From positions 1-64,000 of the IMG/VR virus record IMGVR_UViG_3300031787_000056: 64,000 nucleotides of DNA. One strand, given 5' to 3'. Numbering within the stretch: the first letter of the stretch is position 1; every line of letters starts with the position of its first letter. Below the pieces are notes generated by a model. The model did no database searches and was not told where the DNA came from. It saw nothing but the letters and a program-made list of their open reading frames with translations. Source of the stretch: a virus. A program made the translations under genes and the position numbers. This document shows positions 41,945-50,196 of the stretch, in pieces.

Positions 41945-42729
41945 CGTTTGAGTGTAATGGATTTGTTCTTGTTGTAGGAGAACTGGACGTTCTCCCGCTT
42001 GAGCCGTTTGATCGCGTCCGAGCCTGTCGAGCCAGCTTTCTGCGCGCCGTGAAGAAGTAACGCGAAGTCATGTCCGTCGTCCGCCCTCGCGTGACTGTCG
42101 TCGTGGTCAATCTCCAGCCCGAGCCGCTCGGCCTCATCCGGGTGGAAGACTATCCGGGCGCTGCGCAGCTTGTTCGGTTCGATCAGGCTGTCCCACTTTC
42201 CTCCCCATGAAGCAGTCAGCACGAAGTTCTTCGGTACCTTCTTGCGGTGGGCGATCCAGATCGGAAGGCTTTTGGTGTAGGCATAGAACCACCGGTTCGG
42301 GTTGCTGCGCGCCGCCGCCATCCAGGCCAGAAAATAATCCTGGTGGTAGAAATCCCCGTCCACGTGCACCCGCACGTTGTGCAGCCATGCCGCGGGCAGG
42401 GACAGGTCGATGATGTTCGTCATCCGTTCCGTGGTGCGCGCCTCCTGCAGGATGGCCAGATTGCGATCCACAGACGCGCGCAGCGACGGTGTGTAAGCCT
42501 CCATCGAGGCGGCGAAGCAGCGGTGCTCTGACTTCGGCCCGTCGACGAGTCGTTTTTCCTTGCGGTCGAACCACGCCAGACACTTCTCGGCGCCGGGGCA
42601 TGTGTAGCCGGCCGGCAGCGAGAAGGTGGCAGTGCCTTCGATTTTTGCATTGCCTATACCGAAGAAGAGCGTGCGGCGCTCTTCAGGATACGGAGGCTTG
42701 AGTTTATTGAATGGTGAGTAGGTAGGCAT
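41941..42729 (-). CDS. Phage gp88-family protein, 262 aa
   Basis: Shows the conserved pattern of the mycobacteriophage gp88-type family: FFGIGNAK, FSLPAGYTCPGAEKCLA, HRCFAASMEAY, VRVHVDGDFYHQDYFLAWM, FYAYTKSLPIW, FVLTASWGGKWDSL and a final DFALLLHGAQKAGS. Several Cys and His residues suggest a metal site. The biochemical function is not established to my knowledge. It sits between primase and MazG-like genes, so a nucleic-acid or nucleotide role is plausible. Confidence 0.82.
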   Translation of the reverse strand: MPTYSPFNKLKPPYPEERRTLFFGIGNAKIEGTATFSLPAGYTCPGAEKCLAWFDRKEKRLVDGPKSEHRCFAASMEAYTPSLRASVDRNLAILQEARTTERMTNIIDLSLPAAWLHNVRVHVDGDFYHQDYFLAWMAAARSNPNRWFYAYTKSLPIWIAHRKKVPKNFVLTASWGGKWDSLIEPNKLRSARIVFHPDEAERLGLEIDHDDSHARADDGHDFALLLHGAQKAGSTGSDAIKRLKRENVQFSYNKNKSITLKR

Positions 42730-44198
42730 TAAAGGCTGCGTTTTAAGCGCTTGAGCGCTCGGTTAAAGATCCTCTGGTATTCTTCTGGCGTCAGGTCGCC
42801 CAGGTCCTTCCCTGCTGGGAGTTCCAGTTTGGCGAGCGCCAACATGATCTGCTCCTTGTGCTGCGTGGACCCCAACAGCTTGGCAATCTTCTCCGTCGCC
42901 TCGCGGCCAGCGACGTCGTCGTCGAACGCCAAGAACACCAGGTGAAAGTGTCTTACCACCTTTGCGGCGTTCTCCAGGCTGATGGACGAGCCGGTGACGG
43001 GGAGGACACCGGGGCCTCCGCGCCCGCCGTCCAGTGGTCCTTCGGTGAGCACCACCCACTTGAGATCGTCCGGATCGCTCTTCGCGCGCGCGATCGCCGC
43101 GTCCCACCCCATCAGCTGCCGCTGTGAGTATTTCGCGGTGCGATACTTCGACGGTCGGAACTTGAGCACGCCGTCCTTGACTTCGTCGTAAGGCGGTATC
43201 GGCTGCCACGCCGCCTTGGGGTTCGCTCGGGTGTGCGTGTGGCTCCAGACGCACAGCCAGTAGCCGCCTCGCTGCTCGTCTCGCACCATCCGCATCTGGT
43301 CTCCCGGTCCGCCCGACTTGAACGATGCCCTGTGCGATCTGGCGATCGTCGATAAGTCGAACCCGCGGTAGAAGCCGCCGCCGTATGGATGCAGCATGTA
43401 GCGGTTGAGGCCATCCTCGGACTCCCTCTCGATGACACGCGCCTGCCAGCCCAGTGGCACTCCGTCCACCGTCGCCTTGAAGATGATGCGGTGCTGCGGC
43501 GTGTCCTTCCAGCCGCCTGGCATCTTCCGGTAGAATATCTGCTTCTCGCCGTAGGGATATTCCTTCACGCAAAACCCAACGTCGAACTGCCGCACGAGTG
43601 CCGCGATGTCGTAGCGCCGGTTGACCAGATACCGGACGGCCGGATGCTCAGCGGGCAGCGTGTCCAGCCCCACCACCTCGCCAGGCGGTGGTGGGGCCAT
43701 CTCGCCGCTCTTCGGGTCCATCTCCCACATCTCCTTGATGTCGTCCGCGGCGGCCCCGCCGCGCATGTCCGCGCGGGTGGCGATGTCGGGGAACCGCTCG
43801 GAGACGGTCCCCATGTTCAGCAGATCGTCCAGCGGGATCATGTGCGGCTGCCGGGACGACCTCGTGCGCATGCAGATGCCGGCGCCGTATTCCTGCTTCT
43901 TGCGCAGCTCCTCCCGCTCCTCGAACATGCCCGGTCGCCAGGCTTGCCCCGCGGTGGTATCGCGGTAATCGCCGAGCCCGGCCAGCACGCTCAGGTTGAT
44001 CGCGTATTTCGGATCGTCCAGCTCGCGGCGACCGTGATCCTCCAGACACTTCGGACATGGGATGTAGAGGTGGTAGCCGCTGACCTCGCGCGCGAGCACC
44101 GTGGGGCACCCTTGCACCTCCGTGATCCTCTGCGCCCATTTTCGAACCTCCTCGGGCGCGTGGGCCGCGCTGTCGTTTGTGTGGATGTCGTTGCTCAT
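42729..44198 (-). CDS. DnaG-like TOPRIM primase, 489 aa
   Basis: An N-terminal zinc-finger-like CPKC pair (about residue 50) in YHLYIPCPKCLEDHG; an RNA-polymerase-like centre with PAVRYLVNRRY, FKATVDGVPLGWQARVI; and a TOPRIM fold (about 380-435) with VVLTEGPLDG and VFLAFDDDVAGREA, carrying the Glu and Asp metal ligands. No helicase domain is attached, so it probably works with the DnaB-like helicase at 50814-52262. The stop overlaps the gp88-like start (TAATG). Confidence 0.87.
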   Translation of the reverse strand: MSNDIHTNDSAAHAPEEVRKWAQRITEVQGCPTVLAREVSGYHLYIPCPKCLEDHGRRELDDPKYAINLSVLAGLGDYRDTTAGQAWRPGMFEEREELRKKQEYGAGICMRTRSSRQPHMIPLDDLLNMGTVSERFPDIATRADMRGGAAADDIKEMWEMDPKSGEMAPPPPGEVVGLDTLPAEHPAVRYLVNRRYDIAALVRQFDVGFCVKEYPYGEKQIFYRKMPGGWKDTPQHRIIFKATVDGVPLGWQARVIERESEDGLNRYMLHPYGGGFYRGFDLSTIARSHRASFKSGGPGDQMRMVRDEQRGGYWLCVWSHTHTRANPKAAWQPIPPYDEVKDGVLKFRPSKYRTAKYSQRQLMGWDAAIARAKSDPDDLKWVVLTEGPLDGGRGGPGVLPVTGSSISLENAAKVVRHFHLVFLAFDDDVAGREATEKIAKLLGSTQHKEQIMLALAKLELPAGKDLGDLTPEEYQRIFNRALKRLKRSL

Positions 44199-44204
44199 TT
44201 GTCG

Positions 44205-44804
44205 TCATTGTCTGTGTTCGTCTGCTGTCATGGCATCGAGTTTCGCAAACAGCGGATGAGTTGGATTCTTGCCGCGCTTGCGGTTATAGAAGCATTCGAG
44301 GTTTTCTGGTTGGCACTGATTCGGAATCGTCGTCACCGCATGCCCGTCGCGTCTGCACGTCCCTCGGAATTTCTTATATCCCGACTGCTCCTCCATCGCG
44401 CCGCGCTCGAAATAGAGACAGTCATTGCAGGCCGTATCCGCCTCCTGCCAGAAGATCGTTTCACACATCTCACCGTCTGCCCTGCAAGCTTTGTGCGATG
44501 GATACCAGTCGCCAGCCGGGCTGCCGAGATGGTAACCGTATGTGATCGTAATTTGTTCTCTCTCGATCGGCTGCGAGCAGTAACGGCATTTATCTGATGG
44601 GTGCCAAACTCCGCGTCGCATCAACCCATGAAACGTCTCGCGTAGTGTTGCTACAGGCGCAACAATCTCACTATCGGCAGCGGCGCGACCGTCGCTAATT
44701 CCTTGTCGATAATCGGCGAGTCTGTGTCGCGCGACAGCGGCAGCGATATAAGTCCACGGATCCGCTTCCAGACAGGCGGCTAGAAATATCTCCTGGTCAG
44801 ACAT
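44205..44804 (-). CDS. Cys-rich hypothetical protein, 199 aa
   Basis: Contains CRYCSQ (about 74), ACRADGEMC, ACNDC (about 124) and later CRRDGH and ECFYN, consistent with two zinc sites. The N-terminus (MSDQEIFLAACLEADPW) recalls short repeat-companion N-termini seen in some GC-rich bacteria, but the match is weak. It overlaps the 80-aa gene by 8 nt. Confidence 0.7.
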   Translation of the reverse strand: MSDQEIFLAACLEADPWTYIAAAVARHRLADYRQGISDGRAAADSEIVAPVATLRETFHGLMRRGVWHPSDKCRYCSQPIEREQITITYGYHLGSPAGDWYPSHKACRADGEMCETIFWQEADTACNDCLYFERGAMEEQSGYKKFRGTCRRDGHAVTTIPNQCQPENLECFYNRKRGKNPTHPLFAKLDAMTADEHRQ

Positions 44805-45039
44805 ACGTTATCCTTTCGCGAGCGAGTGTCTGCGCGTTTAGTGCCGCGGTAGCTGCCTCCTCCAACGTGTCGCCGAACCCCAATGCGTCGCCGGTCATCC
44901 CATCCTTGAAAATGTATTGCCGCTTGTCGATCACTGCGCTCTTGCCCGGGAGTCGGACGAGCCACTTATTGACGCAGTTCGGCGAGTATTCCACGCAGAA
45001 GGTTTTCTCCAGCAACCAGTCCGGTATGCGCATGCTCAT
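44797..45039 (-). CDS. Small hypothetical protein, 80 aa
   Basis: Beta-rich centre (NKWLVRLPGKSAVIDKRQYIF) with a helical C-terminus. ATGA overlap with the upstream gene. No domain recognised. Confidence 0.65.
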   Translation of the reverse strand: MSMRIPDWLLEKTFCVEYSPNCVNKWLVRLPGKSAVIDKRQYIFKDGMTGDALGFGDTLEEAATAALNAQTLARERITYV

Positions 45040-45296
45040 GCGCAGGCCTCCAGTGCGCGCATGGCGTCCTCAGCAAGCAACTTCATCCATCCGCGTCCGC
45101 TGTATTTTCCGCGCTGATTGACCTGACCAACACCCAGCCTGAAGCTTCTCATCACAGGATCCACAGTCACGTAGCCCAGCACCGGCGCGACAAAAAGAAG
45201 CGCACCGAGCGTCGTGTCTTCCACGGTCCAGCCTGTCTTGTTGCTGGTTGTCAAAAGCGCCGTCATCACCTTGCGCAGTTCTTCTGTCTCCTTCAT
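45036..45296 (-). CDS. Small hypothetical protein, 86 aa
   Basis: Alpha/beta, with a hydrophobic stretch (GALLFVAPVLGYVTVDP) and helical ends. Coupled by ATGA overlaps on both sides. No domain recognised. Confidence 0.65.
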   Translation of the reverse strand: MKETEELRKVMTALLTTSNKTGWTVEDTTLGALLFVAPVLGYVTVDPVMRSFRLGVGQVNQRGKYSGRGWMKLLAEDAMRALEACA

Positions 45297-45556
45297 GCGA
45301 CCTCCTCTTCGTTCGGATCGTTGACCTCATCGTCGATGTCGGGAATGCTGTAGATCCAGCAGTGGGCCAGCTCCGGCGCGTCGTAGATGCCCGCTGCGTA
45401 AGCGGCAATCTCGCGACGGCATTCGGCCAGCGCTACCTCCTCGATTTTGTCCTCAGGTGTGTCGATCGGGATGTCGTAATACGCCGTGTCCCACTCTCCG
45501 CTGTCGCCTTCGGAACCGCACCAGGCGCGGGCTACTTCAATTGCTCTTGTTTTCAT
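45293..45556 (-). CDS. Small acidic hypothetical protein, 87 aa
   Basis: Acidic protein (DIDDEVNDPNEEEVA at the end) with ATGA overlaps at both ends. The centre contains DTPEDKIEEVALAECRREI, a likely helix. No domain recognised. Confidence 0.65.
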   Translation of the reverse strand: MKTRAIEVARAWCGSEGDSGEWDTAYYDIPIDTPEDKIEEVALAECRREIAAYAAGIYDAPELAHCWIYSIPDIDDEVNDPNEEEVA

Positions 45557-45810
45557 TGGTCACTGTTGTCTGTGTAAGTTTTCCCTGATGGTGCCATGAT
45601 GGCGATCCCACCGCCGCGCGGACTTAGTTTCGCAACTCGCATGTTCACTGCCTTGTTGATGTTCTCCACGGTCTGCGCGACTGTCCGAGCGATTTGAATA
45701 TCGTTCGGGAGTTTTGCAGCATTCCGAAACGTGTAAGTCCCGCAGTGGAACGTGAGGCTGTCACCATCTTCCACCGCTGGTCGCTTCTGCTTTTTACTTT
45801 TAGTTGCCAT
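45553..45810 (-). CDS. Small hypothetical protein, 85 aa
   Basis: Lys-rich start (MATKSKKQKRP), a beta-rich middle and a helix with NDIQIARTVAQTVENINKAV. Start 45810 is chosen because the frame upstream is Arg-rich shadow of the 594-aa gene. Coupled to the next gene. Confidence 0.65.
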   Translation of the reverse strand: MATKSKKQKRPAVEDGDSLTFHCGTYTFRNAAKLPNDIQIARTVAQTVENINKAVNMRVAKLSPRGGGIAIMAPSGKTYTDNSDQ

Positions 45811-45821
45811 TGTCCTGATGA

Positions 45822-47606
45822 TTAAGCCGGCACGACGGCCGGCACGTCTTGTAGGTGTCCCCAGTAGGCGGCGAGCTTCAGCTTGCCGGCCTTGTTCCAG
45901 TCGCAGAAATCCTCGCCGTTCGGCTTGTGCTTGACCCATAGATTGATGCCGTCCTTATCGATCGGAGCGTCCTCATCATCGGCAATAATCGGCGGCTCGG
46001 GAATGCCCACCGCCCCGCCGCGCAGCAGGAGCGAGTCTGGAAACATGTCGAGCAGCTTCGGCAGCACCCTGCGCTCCAGCTTCGACATGCGGGTGAGCGA
46101 CACGACCGGCAGGAAATGCACCGCGTAAATCGCGGCCGCCTTGTGCCCCAGCGTAACCATCATCCGCAAGGCTTCGCTGTCGTGGAACGCCTCGGGGTGC
46201 TCCGCGAAGTCAGCCCGGGCCTCCTCGAACTCGTCGAGCGCGTCCTGCAGATCGATCGCCGGCGCCCGGTTCGGCAGCGTGTAGGCCCGCGTCGTCCTGC
46301 CCATCTGGCATTCCTCGGTGCCGCACAGCTCCGCCAGGTCGCCGCGAGCCACCAGCTCGTCCAGCAGCGCCAGCGTGACGCCGGGGATGTCCCTGCGGAC
46401 CTGTGTGCGCGGTATGCGCCTGTGCGTGGATTTCTCAATCGCTTCCTCCATCGCCCGCTTGGCCACGGCGAGCCGGGGTGCTGTCACGAAGATGTCCCGC
46501 GGATGCCTGAGGTTGAGCATCCGCTTCTCGAACCCTGCCTGCCCGCTGGCCATACGGTAAATGTAGCGAGCCATCCCCTGTGCAAACTCCAGCGACTTCG
46601 CGTCCAGCTCCACTTCGCGCAGCGGGCCGTCCCGGTTGGTCTGTGCGGCCTCCAGGAATGAATTGACCATGGCCGCGCGCGCGGCGAACAGGATGGCGTT
46701 CTCCGGCGACGTCGGCGAAGTTTCCGCCAGCTTCACCTGCCACGCCGGCACCTCGGGAACGTCCAGCAGATGCGACAGCTGCCAGTTGAGAAACTTGCGC
46801 CAACCCGCATCAGCGTCGGCCGCGAAGCGAACCTTCACCCGCTTCTCCTCCGGCTTGTCGCCGAGCGCGAACACCCGACGTGCCAGCGAATACAGCACGT
46901 CCGCGCTGGTGCCGCTGAAGATGCCTGGGCGTCCTGGAATGACGATGGTCGTGCCGATACCAACCTGTCCGGATGCGGTGTTCTTCACCCGCTCCAGCAA
47001 TGTCGTCAGATGCTGCTCCTTGCAGCTGCAGAAGAAGTTGAACGCCGGACAGACGCCGGTCAGCGAGTGGATGAGCGCGCCGCCGGTCGCACCGGCCCGG
47101 ATGAATGTCTCGTCGGTCGTGCCTTCCATCAGCGTCGTCCATCCGAGGTCACCGGCCAGATTCCGCGGATTGCTGAGATGCGCGCCGAGCCGGGCGCCGA
47201 CTGGATCGACGTAAGTGAACGCTCCGTAGTAATGCGTCTTGAGCAGCTCGATGATCGTCGACTTCTGCGTCTGATCCTCCTTCCACGCGATGTGCGCACG
47301 CATCGCAATTTTGTCCTTCAACTCCCTGAGCTTTGCCTTGTTCATGCCGGTCGCACTCGCGAGTTGTTCCGGCTGCTGTTCTGCTGCCTCGACTGCGCGC
47401 CGGTCTGCGGCTGTGGCGTCGTCGTGGAAGCGCTTGAACATGACCTCTGCGCTCGCCAGATTGACCAGCGCCATGCTGGGCAGCGCTGAAGTGAACACCA
47501 TCCCCCGGGTCAGCGGAAATGGCGAGATGTAGCCGCGCCCCAGCGTCGCATGGTAGAGCAGCAGCTCTGCGAGCATGGAAGCCCGGGGTTCAGTGGTGGA
47601 TTGCAT
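45822..47606 (-). CDS. Hypothetical protein next to origin-like region, possible initiator, 594 aa
   Basis: No family recognised with confidence; the overall look is loosely like DUF3987-type replication proteins, without a visible Walker A. Residues about 390-420 (IPRTQVRRDIPGVTLALLDE) fit a winged-helix recognition segment, and there is a CSCKEQH segment near residue 185. It is the first gene to the left of the nested inverted repeat at 47765-48022 and heads the primase/PIF1/polymerase operon, which makes it a candidate replication initiator by position. Start 47606 is chosen for the leader CAACACAATGCGACACTATG. Confidence 0.6.
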   Translation of the reverse strand: MQSTTEPRASMLAELLLYHATLGRGYISPFPLTRGMVFTSALPSMALVNLASAEVMFKRFHDDATAADRRAVEAAEQQPEQLASATGMNKAKLRELKDKIAMRAHIAWKEDQTQKSTIIELLKTHYYGAFTYVDPVGARLGAHLSNPRNLAGDLGWTTLMEGTTDETFIRAGATGGALIHSLTGVCPAFNFFCSCKEQHLTTLLERVKNTASGQVGIGTTIVIPGRPGIFSGTSADVLYSLARRVFALGDKPEEKRVKVRFAADADAGWRKFLNWQLSHLLDVPEVPAWQVKLAETSPTSPENAILFAARAAMVNSFLEAAQTNRDGPLREVELDAKSLEFAQGMARYIYRMASGQAGFEKRMLNLRHPRDIFVTAPRLAVAKRAMEEAIEKSTHRRIPRTQVRRDIPGVTLALLDELVARGDLAELCGTEECQMGRTTRAYTLPNRAPAIDLQDALDEFEEARADFAEHPEAFHDSEALRMMVTLGHKAAAIYAVHFLPVVSLTRMSKLERRVLPKLLDMFPDSLLLRGGAVGIPEPPIIADDEDAPIDKDGINLWVKHKPNGEDFCDWNKAGKLKLAAYWGHLQDVPAVVPA

Positions 47607-47667
47607 AGTGTCGCATTGTGTTGATTCGTGATCGCCCCGCAGCAGCCAAGCCGGGAGCGACGTTGTA

Positions 47668-47696
47668 TGGTTAGACTCTCCGCGGAAGCTCGTCAA
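47668..47696 (-). promoter_or_regulatory. Weak promoter candidate for the replication operon
   Basis: On the minus strand TTGACG (47691-47696) and TAACCA (47668-47673) are 17 bp apart. The -10 match is poor. The position is right: about 60 nt before the ATG at 47606 and just left of the inverted-repeat region. Confidence 0.3.
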
Positions 47697-47764
47697 CTGC
47701 TTATTTCAAAGTCTTGAACGAATTTTTATTGACCGGGAAGTGTGCGCAACGCTGCAGCATCGTA

Positions 47765-48022
47765 CAAAGCCAAAGCCAATCTCGAGATTGCTCGTGCTTT
47801 GCTCGTGCTTTGATTTGATAATCACCCGGGTGTCAACGACTTACGTCAAATCCAATCTGGAAAAGGCCTTTCCTATATAACGCGCGCGCGTTTTATTCCG
47901 GACCTCTTATATAAGAAGCGTCTTTTCCAGATTGGATTTGACGTAAGTGCCTGCTGTTGTTTGTTTAATCAAATCAAAGCACGAGCAAAGCACGAGCAAT
48001 CTCGAGATTGGCTTTGGCTTTG
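47765..48022. repeat. 258-bp nested perfect inverted repeat, origin candidate
   Basis: Outer arms 47765-47819 and 47968-48022 are perfect 55-bp reverse complements. Inner arms 47839-47865 and 47922-47948 are perfect 27-bp reverse complements. The 56-bp centre holds two TATATA tracts and the palindrome AACGCGCGCGCGTT (47879-47892), a Z-DNA-prone run. Each outer arm contains a tandem GCTCGTGCTTT pair and the palindrome AATCTCGAGATT. It lies in the largest non-coding gap of the window (47607-48113). A degenerate third copy of the arm (GAGATGGGCTTTGCATTC) follows at about 48028. It could be a replication origin, a cruciform regulatory site or a packaging/recombination site. Confidence 0.9.
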
Positions 48023-48113
48023 ATTTCGAGATGGGCTTTGCATTCTACCCGGTTTTTCCAGATGTGCTATTTCATTAGACTAAACTATCGGGACACCTCG
48101 ACGATTACGGCAT

Positions 48114-48569
48114 CTACATCAAAATTCGCTCACGCCGTTCCATGTACACGACGCCGATGACGTGGTTGCTGCCTTCCTCGATTGCGATACGCCACCCCTC
48201 ACCGGGATTCCCGGGAATGCCTTGCTCTTGCAGCAACGCGGACGCCTCCTCGTAGGTGCAGACTCTCAGCTCGAGTCGTCGGTATCGCTTGAAGATTCGG
48301 TAGTAGAGGCTTTTCAACGCGCGGAGTAGCAGCTGAAAACCAGACGCCGGCCTGGTTTTCAGCCTCCGGATGTAGATCATCTGAAACTCCCTCGGGGTGC
48401 GCAGCGACGTTCTTCCCGGATGATAATGCTCACACCAACGCCCGGACGGCGGATAGAAGAAGCGGTCTCCAGCTATCACCTCCTCATCGTCTCCGAGCCT
48501 GCGCCAGCCGTCTGGGATCTCCAGCGTCGAGTTGAGCGCGTCATGCTGTGGTGTTGTGCTGTTTGTCAT
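48114..48569 (-). CDS. Hypothetical protein, 151 aa
   Basis: Leader CACAATCACCATCACCTATG, A/C-rich. The centre is basic (LLLRALKSLYYRIFKRYRRLE) and may bind nucleic acid or membrane; the C-terminus reads VIGVVYMERRERILM. A perfect 12-bp hairpin (GCTGAAAACCAG and its complement, 48332-48363) lies inside the gene. No family recognised. It is divergent from the plus-strand virion-like gene. Confidence 0.65.
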   Translation of the reverse strand: MTNSTTPQHDALNSTLEIPDGWRRLGDDEEVIAGDRFFYPPSGRWCEHYHPGRTSLRTPREFQMIYIRRLKTRPASGFQLLLRALKSLYYRIFKRYRRLELRVCTYEEASALLQEQGIPGNPGEGWRIAIEEGSNHVIGVVYMERRERILM

Positions 48570-48587
48570 AGGTGATGGTGATTGTGT

Positions 48588-48615
48588 TTGACACTGCGCG
48601 TTGTTGCGCTATTTT
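48588..48615 (+). promoter_or_regulatory. Plus-strand sigma70-like promoter candidate
   Basis: Perfect TTGACA (48588-48593), 16-bp spacer, TATTTT (48610-48615). Transcription from here would meet the hairpin terminator at 48661-48690 after roughly 65 nt. Confidence 0.45.
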
Positions 48616-48621
48616 TCCCGC

Positions 48622-48690
48622 GTCGAGATGCTCGTCGCATTGTATCTCAACAGCCAGCGGAACGCCGGCCCTCACGGGCCGGCGTTTTCG
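48622..48690 (+). ncRNA. Possible short plus-strand RNA
   Basis: Interval between a TTGACA/TATTTT promoter candidate and a strong intrinsic terminator, with no convincing ORF of its own. It would make an RNA of about 65-70 nt ending in an 11-bp stem. Evidence is architectural only. Confidence 0.3.
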
Positions 48691-48694
48691 TTTT
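48661..48694 (+). terminator. Plus-strand intrinsic terminator upstream of the virion-like gene
   Basis: AACGCCGGCCC pairs with GGGCCGGCGTT around TCAC, followed by TTCGTTTT on the plus strand. No T-tract exists on the minus side. It insulates the promoter at 48713 from upstream plus-strand reading. Confidence 0.75.
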
Positions 48695-48712
48695 GTGCGC
48701 CAGAGATGAGTC

Positions 48713-48741
48713 TTGCACCCCGGAGAGTTTTCGCCTACATT
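48713..48741 (+). promoter_or_regulatory. Promoter candidate for the plus-strand virion-like gene
   Basis: TTGCAC (48713-48718), 17-bp spacer, TACATT (48736-48741), about 50 nt before the ATG at 48791. The leader CATCAACTACACACTACC is A/C-rich and has no Shine-Dalgarno sequence. Confidence 0.5.
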
Positions 48742-48790
48742 CGCGCCTCTGTAAATCCCACGCAACAAAACCCATCAACTACACACTACC

Positions 48791-49933
48791 ATGACTGTCC
48801 GAGTTCCCACTACCAATCTCAGCGGCAACGACGGCCGCGCCGGCTTCCGCGACGTCGACTTCAAAACGGCGCAGGACCTCTCGGTCACGTTCCCGAAAGT
48901 CGGCAAACGCTACCGCATCAAATCCATCTCGATCATCTCCAAGACGGTCTCAGTGCTGACCAACGGCGCGACCGTAGTGGCGAACGAAGCGACCACCAGC
49001 GCCGACACGGACGCGCAAGTCACGCTGACCAGCAGCGGCACCCCGCCGACGAACGGCGAGACAGTCACGCTGGGCAACAAGACCTACACCCTGAAGGATT
49101 TCGTGAAAGCATCCGGGACGCTGACGTCGGACGGCACAGCCCCTTCGGACGGCGACACCGTCACCATCGGGAACAAGACCTACACGTTCAAGACGGCCCT
49201 GACGCCCACGGAAGGCCAGGTGTTGATCGGGGCCGATGCCGCTGCGGCCTTGGACAACCTCAAGTCGGCAGTCAACCACACCGGGACTCCTGACACGGAC
49301 TACAAGTGCGCAGCCGCCCACACGCAAGTCGAAGCGACCACGAACACGGATACGACCCAGCTGTTCGTGGCTCTGGATGCCGGCACCGCTGGTAACGCTC
49401 TCGTCACCACGGAGGCGGGCACGCATACGTCCTTCGGCGCGGCCACGCTCACCGGCGGCACTGACCCGACCGTCGAGGGCGAAGTGAAGATCGGCGTCTC
49501 TGCTGCTACCTGCCTCGACAACCTCAAGGCCGCGGTCAACAAGGACGCCGGCCACGGCACCCTCTACTTCGCTGCGGCGGCCCACACGCAGTTCACGGCG
49601 ACGACCAACTCGGACACCACGCAGCTGTTCGTGGCCAGCGTGGGTGCATACACCGGCGCAGGCGGCAACGGTCTCACCGTGTCGGACACCTCGTCCACCC
49701 TGACCTGGAGCGTGGCGACACTCGCTGGAGGTCTGGACGGCGTCCTCGTCAACGAGATGGTCGACAGCACCAACCTCGCGGACACCGACGAAGACGGACT
49801 CGTTCAGCACCTCACCCTTCGCTCCGACGCAGAGGTCATCACCGGCGGCAACGCCCTGATCCTCTCCATCCGCGCCGGGGCATCGGCCAACACGGACGTG
49901 AAGGACGTGGACATCGAATACAGCGTCATCTAG
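48791..49933 (+). CDS. Virion-like repeat protein, only clear plus-strand gene, 380 aa
   Basis: Built from two or three copies of a domain with the pattern [ED]TVT[IL]GNKTYT[FL]K, VLIGADAAAALDNLKSAVN, HTQVEATTNTDTTQLFVALD, AGNALVTTE and ATLTGG. This domain is common in phage decoration, head-fibre or tail-associated proteins. Composition is Thr/Ala/Gly-rich and acidic, with no Trp except near the end, typical of extracellular virion proteins. A dedicated promoter and a strong terminator on an otherwise minus-strand genome suggest high or separately timed expression, for example late. The exact virion site is unknown. Confidence 0.8.
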   Translation: MTVRVPTTNLSGNDGRAGFRDVDFKTAQDLSVTFPKVGKRYRIKSISIISKTVSVLTNGATVVANEATTSADTDAQVTLTSSGTPPTNGETVTLGNKTYTLKDFVKASGTLTSDGTAPSDGDTVTIGNKTYTFKTALTPTEGQVLIGADAAAALDNLKSAVNHTGTPDTDYKCAAAHTQVEATTNTDTTQLFVALDAGTAGNALVTTEAGTHTSFGAATLTGGTDPTVEGEVKIGVSAATCLDNLKAAVNKDAGHGTLYFAAAAHTQFTATTNSDTTQLFVASVGAYTGAGGNGLTVSDTSSTLTWSVATLAGGLDGVLVNEMVDSTNLADTDEDGLVQHLTLRSDAEVITGGNALILSIRAGASANTDVKDVDIEYSVI

Positions 49934-49959
49934 TCCGCCCGGTAACGCTGCAACACTTC

Positions 49960-49994
49960 AAGGCGCCGGTCTGTGAAGACCGGCGCCTTTTTGC
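49960..49994 (+). terminator. Strong terminator between convergent genes
   Basis: AAGGCGCCGGTCT pairs perfectly with AGACCGGCGCCTT around GTGA and is followed by TTTT on the plus strand. It lies 27 nt after the virion-like gene stop and 22 nt before the stop of the converging minus-strand gene. The minus side has only a weak T-tract. Confidence 0.9.
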
Positions 49995-50015
49995 TGGCTT
50001 GGTGATGTCAGTATT

Positions 50016-50141
50016 TCAATCGGACTTCTTTCGAATGTATTGCACGATCTGTCCGGCACAGAGACCGCGCAGGCTGAGCCATTGGTATTTGAGGAACAGG
50101 CCGATCCTGCCCCATCTGCCCTTTGACGTCACCAAACGCAT
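50016..50141 (-). CDS. Possible small basic protein, 41 aa
   Basis: Starts MRLVTSKGRWGRIG and ends QIVQYIRKKSD; basic and hydrophobic, possibly amphipathic or membrane-associated. A 23-codon frame (MNKKAPPRH...) overlaps its start and could be a leader. It lies about 56 nt after the 206-aa gene. Coding status is uncertain. Confidence 0.4.
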   Translation of the reverse strand: MRLVTSKGRWGRIGLFLKYQWLSLRGLCAGQIVQYIRKKSD

Positions 50142-50196
50142 GACGGGCTGTTCTGTGTCGGGAGGAGGGAGCGGTGGCGCGGTGGCGCTTTTTTGT

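Noticed and set aside
47607-48113. Possible CRISPR array because of repeats in the non-coding gap
   Set aside because: The repeats are inverted and nested around one centre, not spaced direct repeats with unique spacers.
48950-49810. 286-codon minus-strand frame opposite the plus-strand virion-like gene
   Set aside because: The plus-strand frame has repeat-domain structure, promoter and terminator; the minus frame is Val/Arg/Gly-rich shadow.
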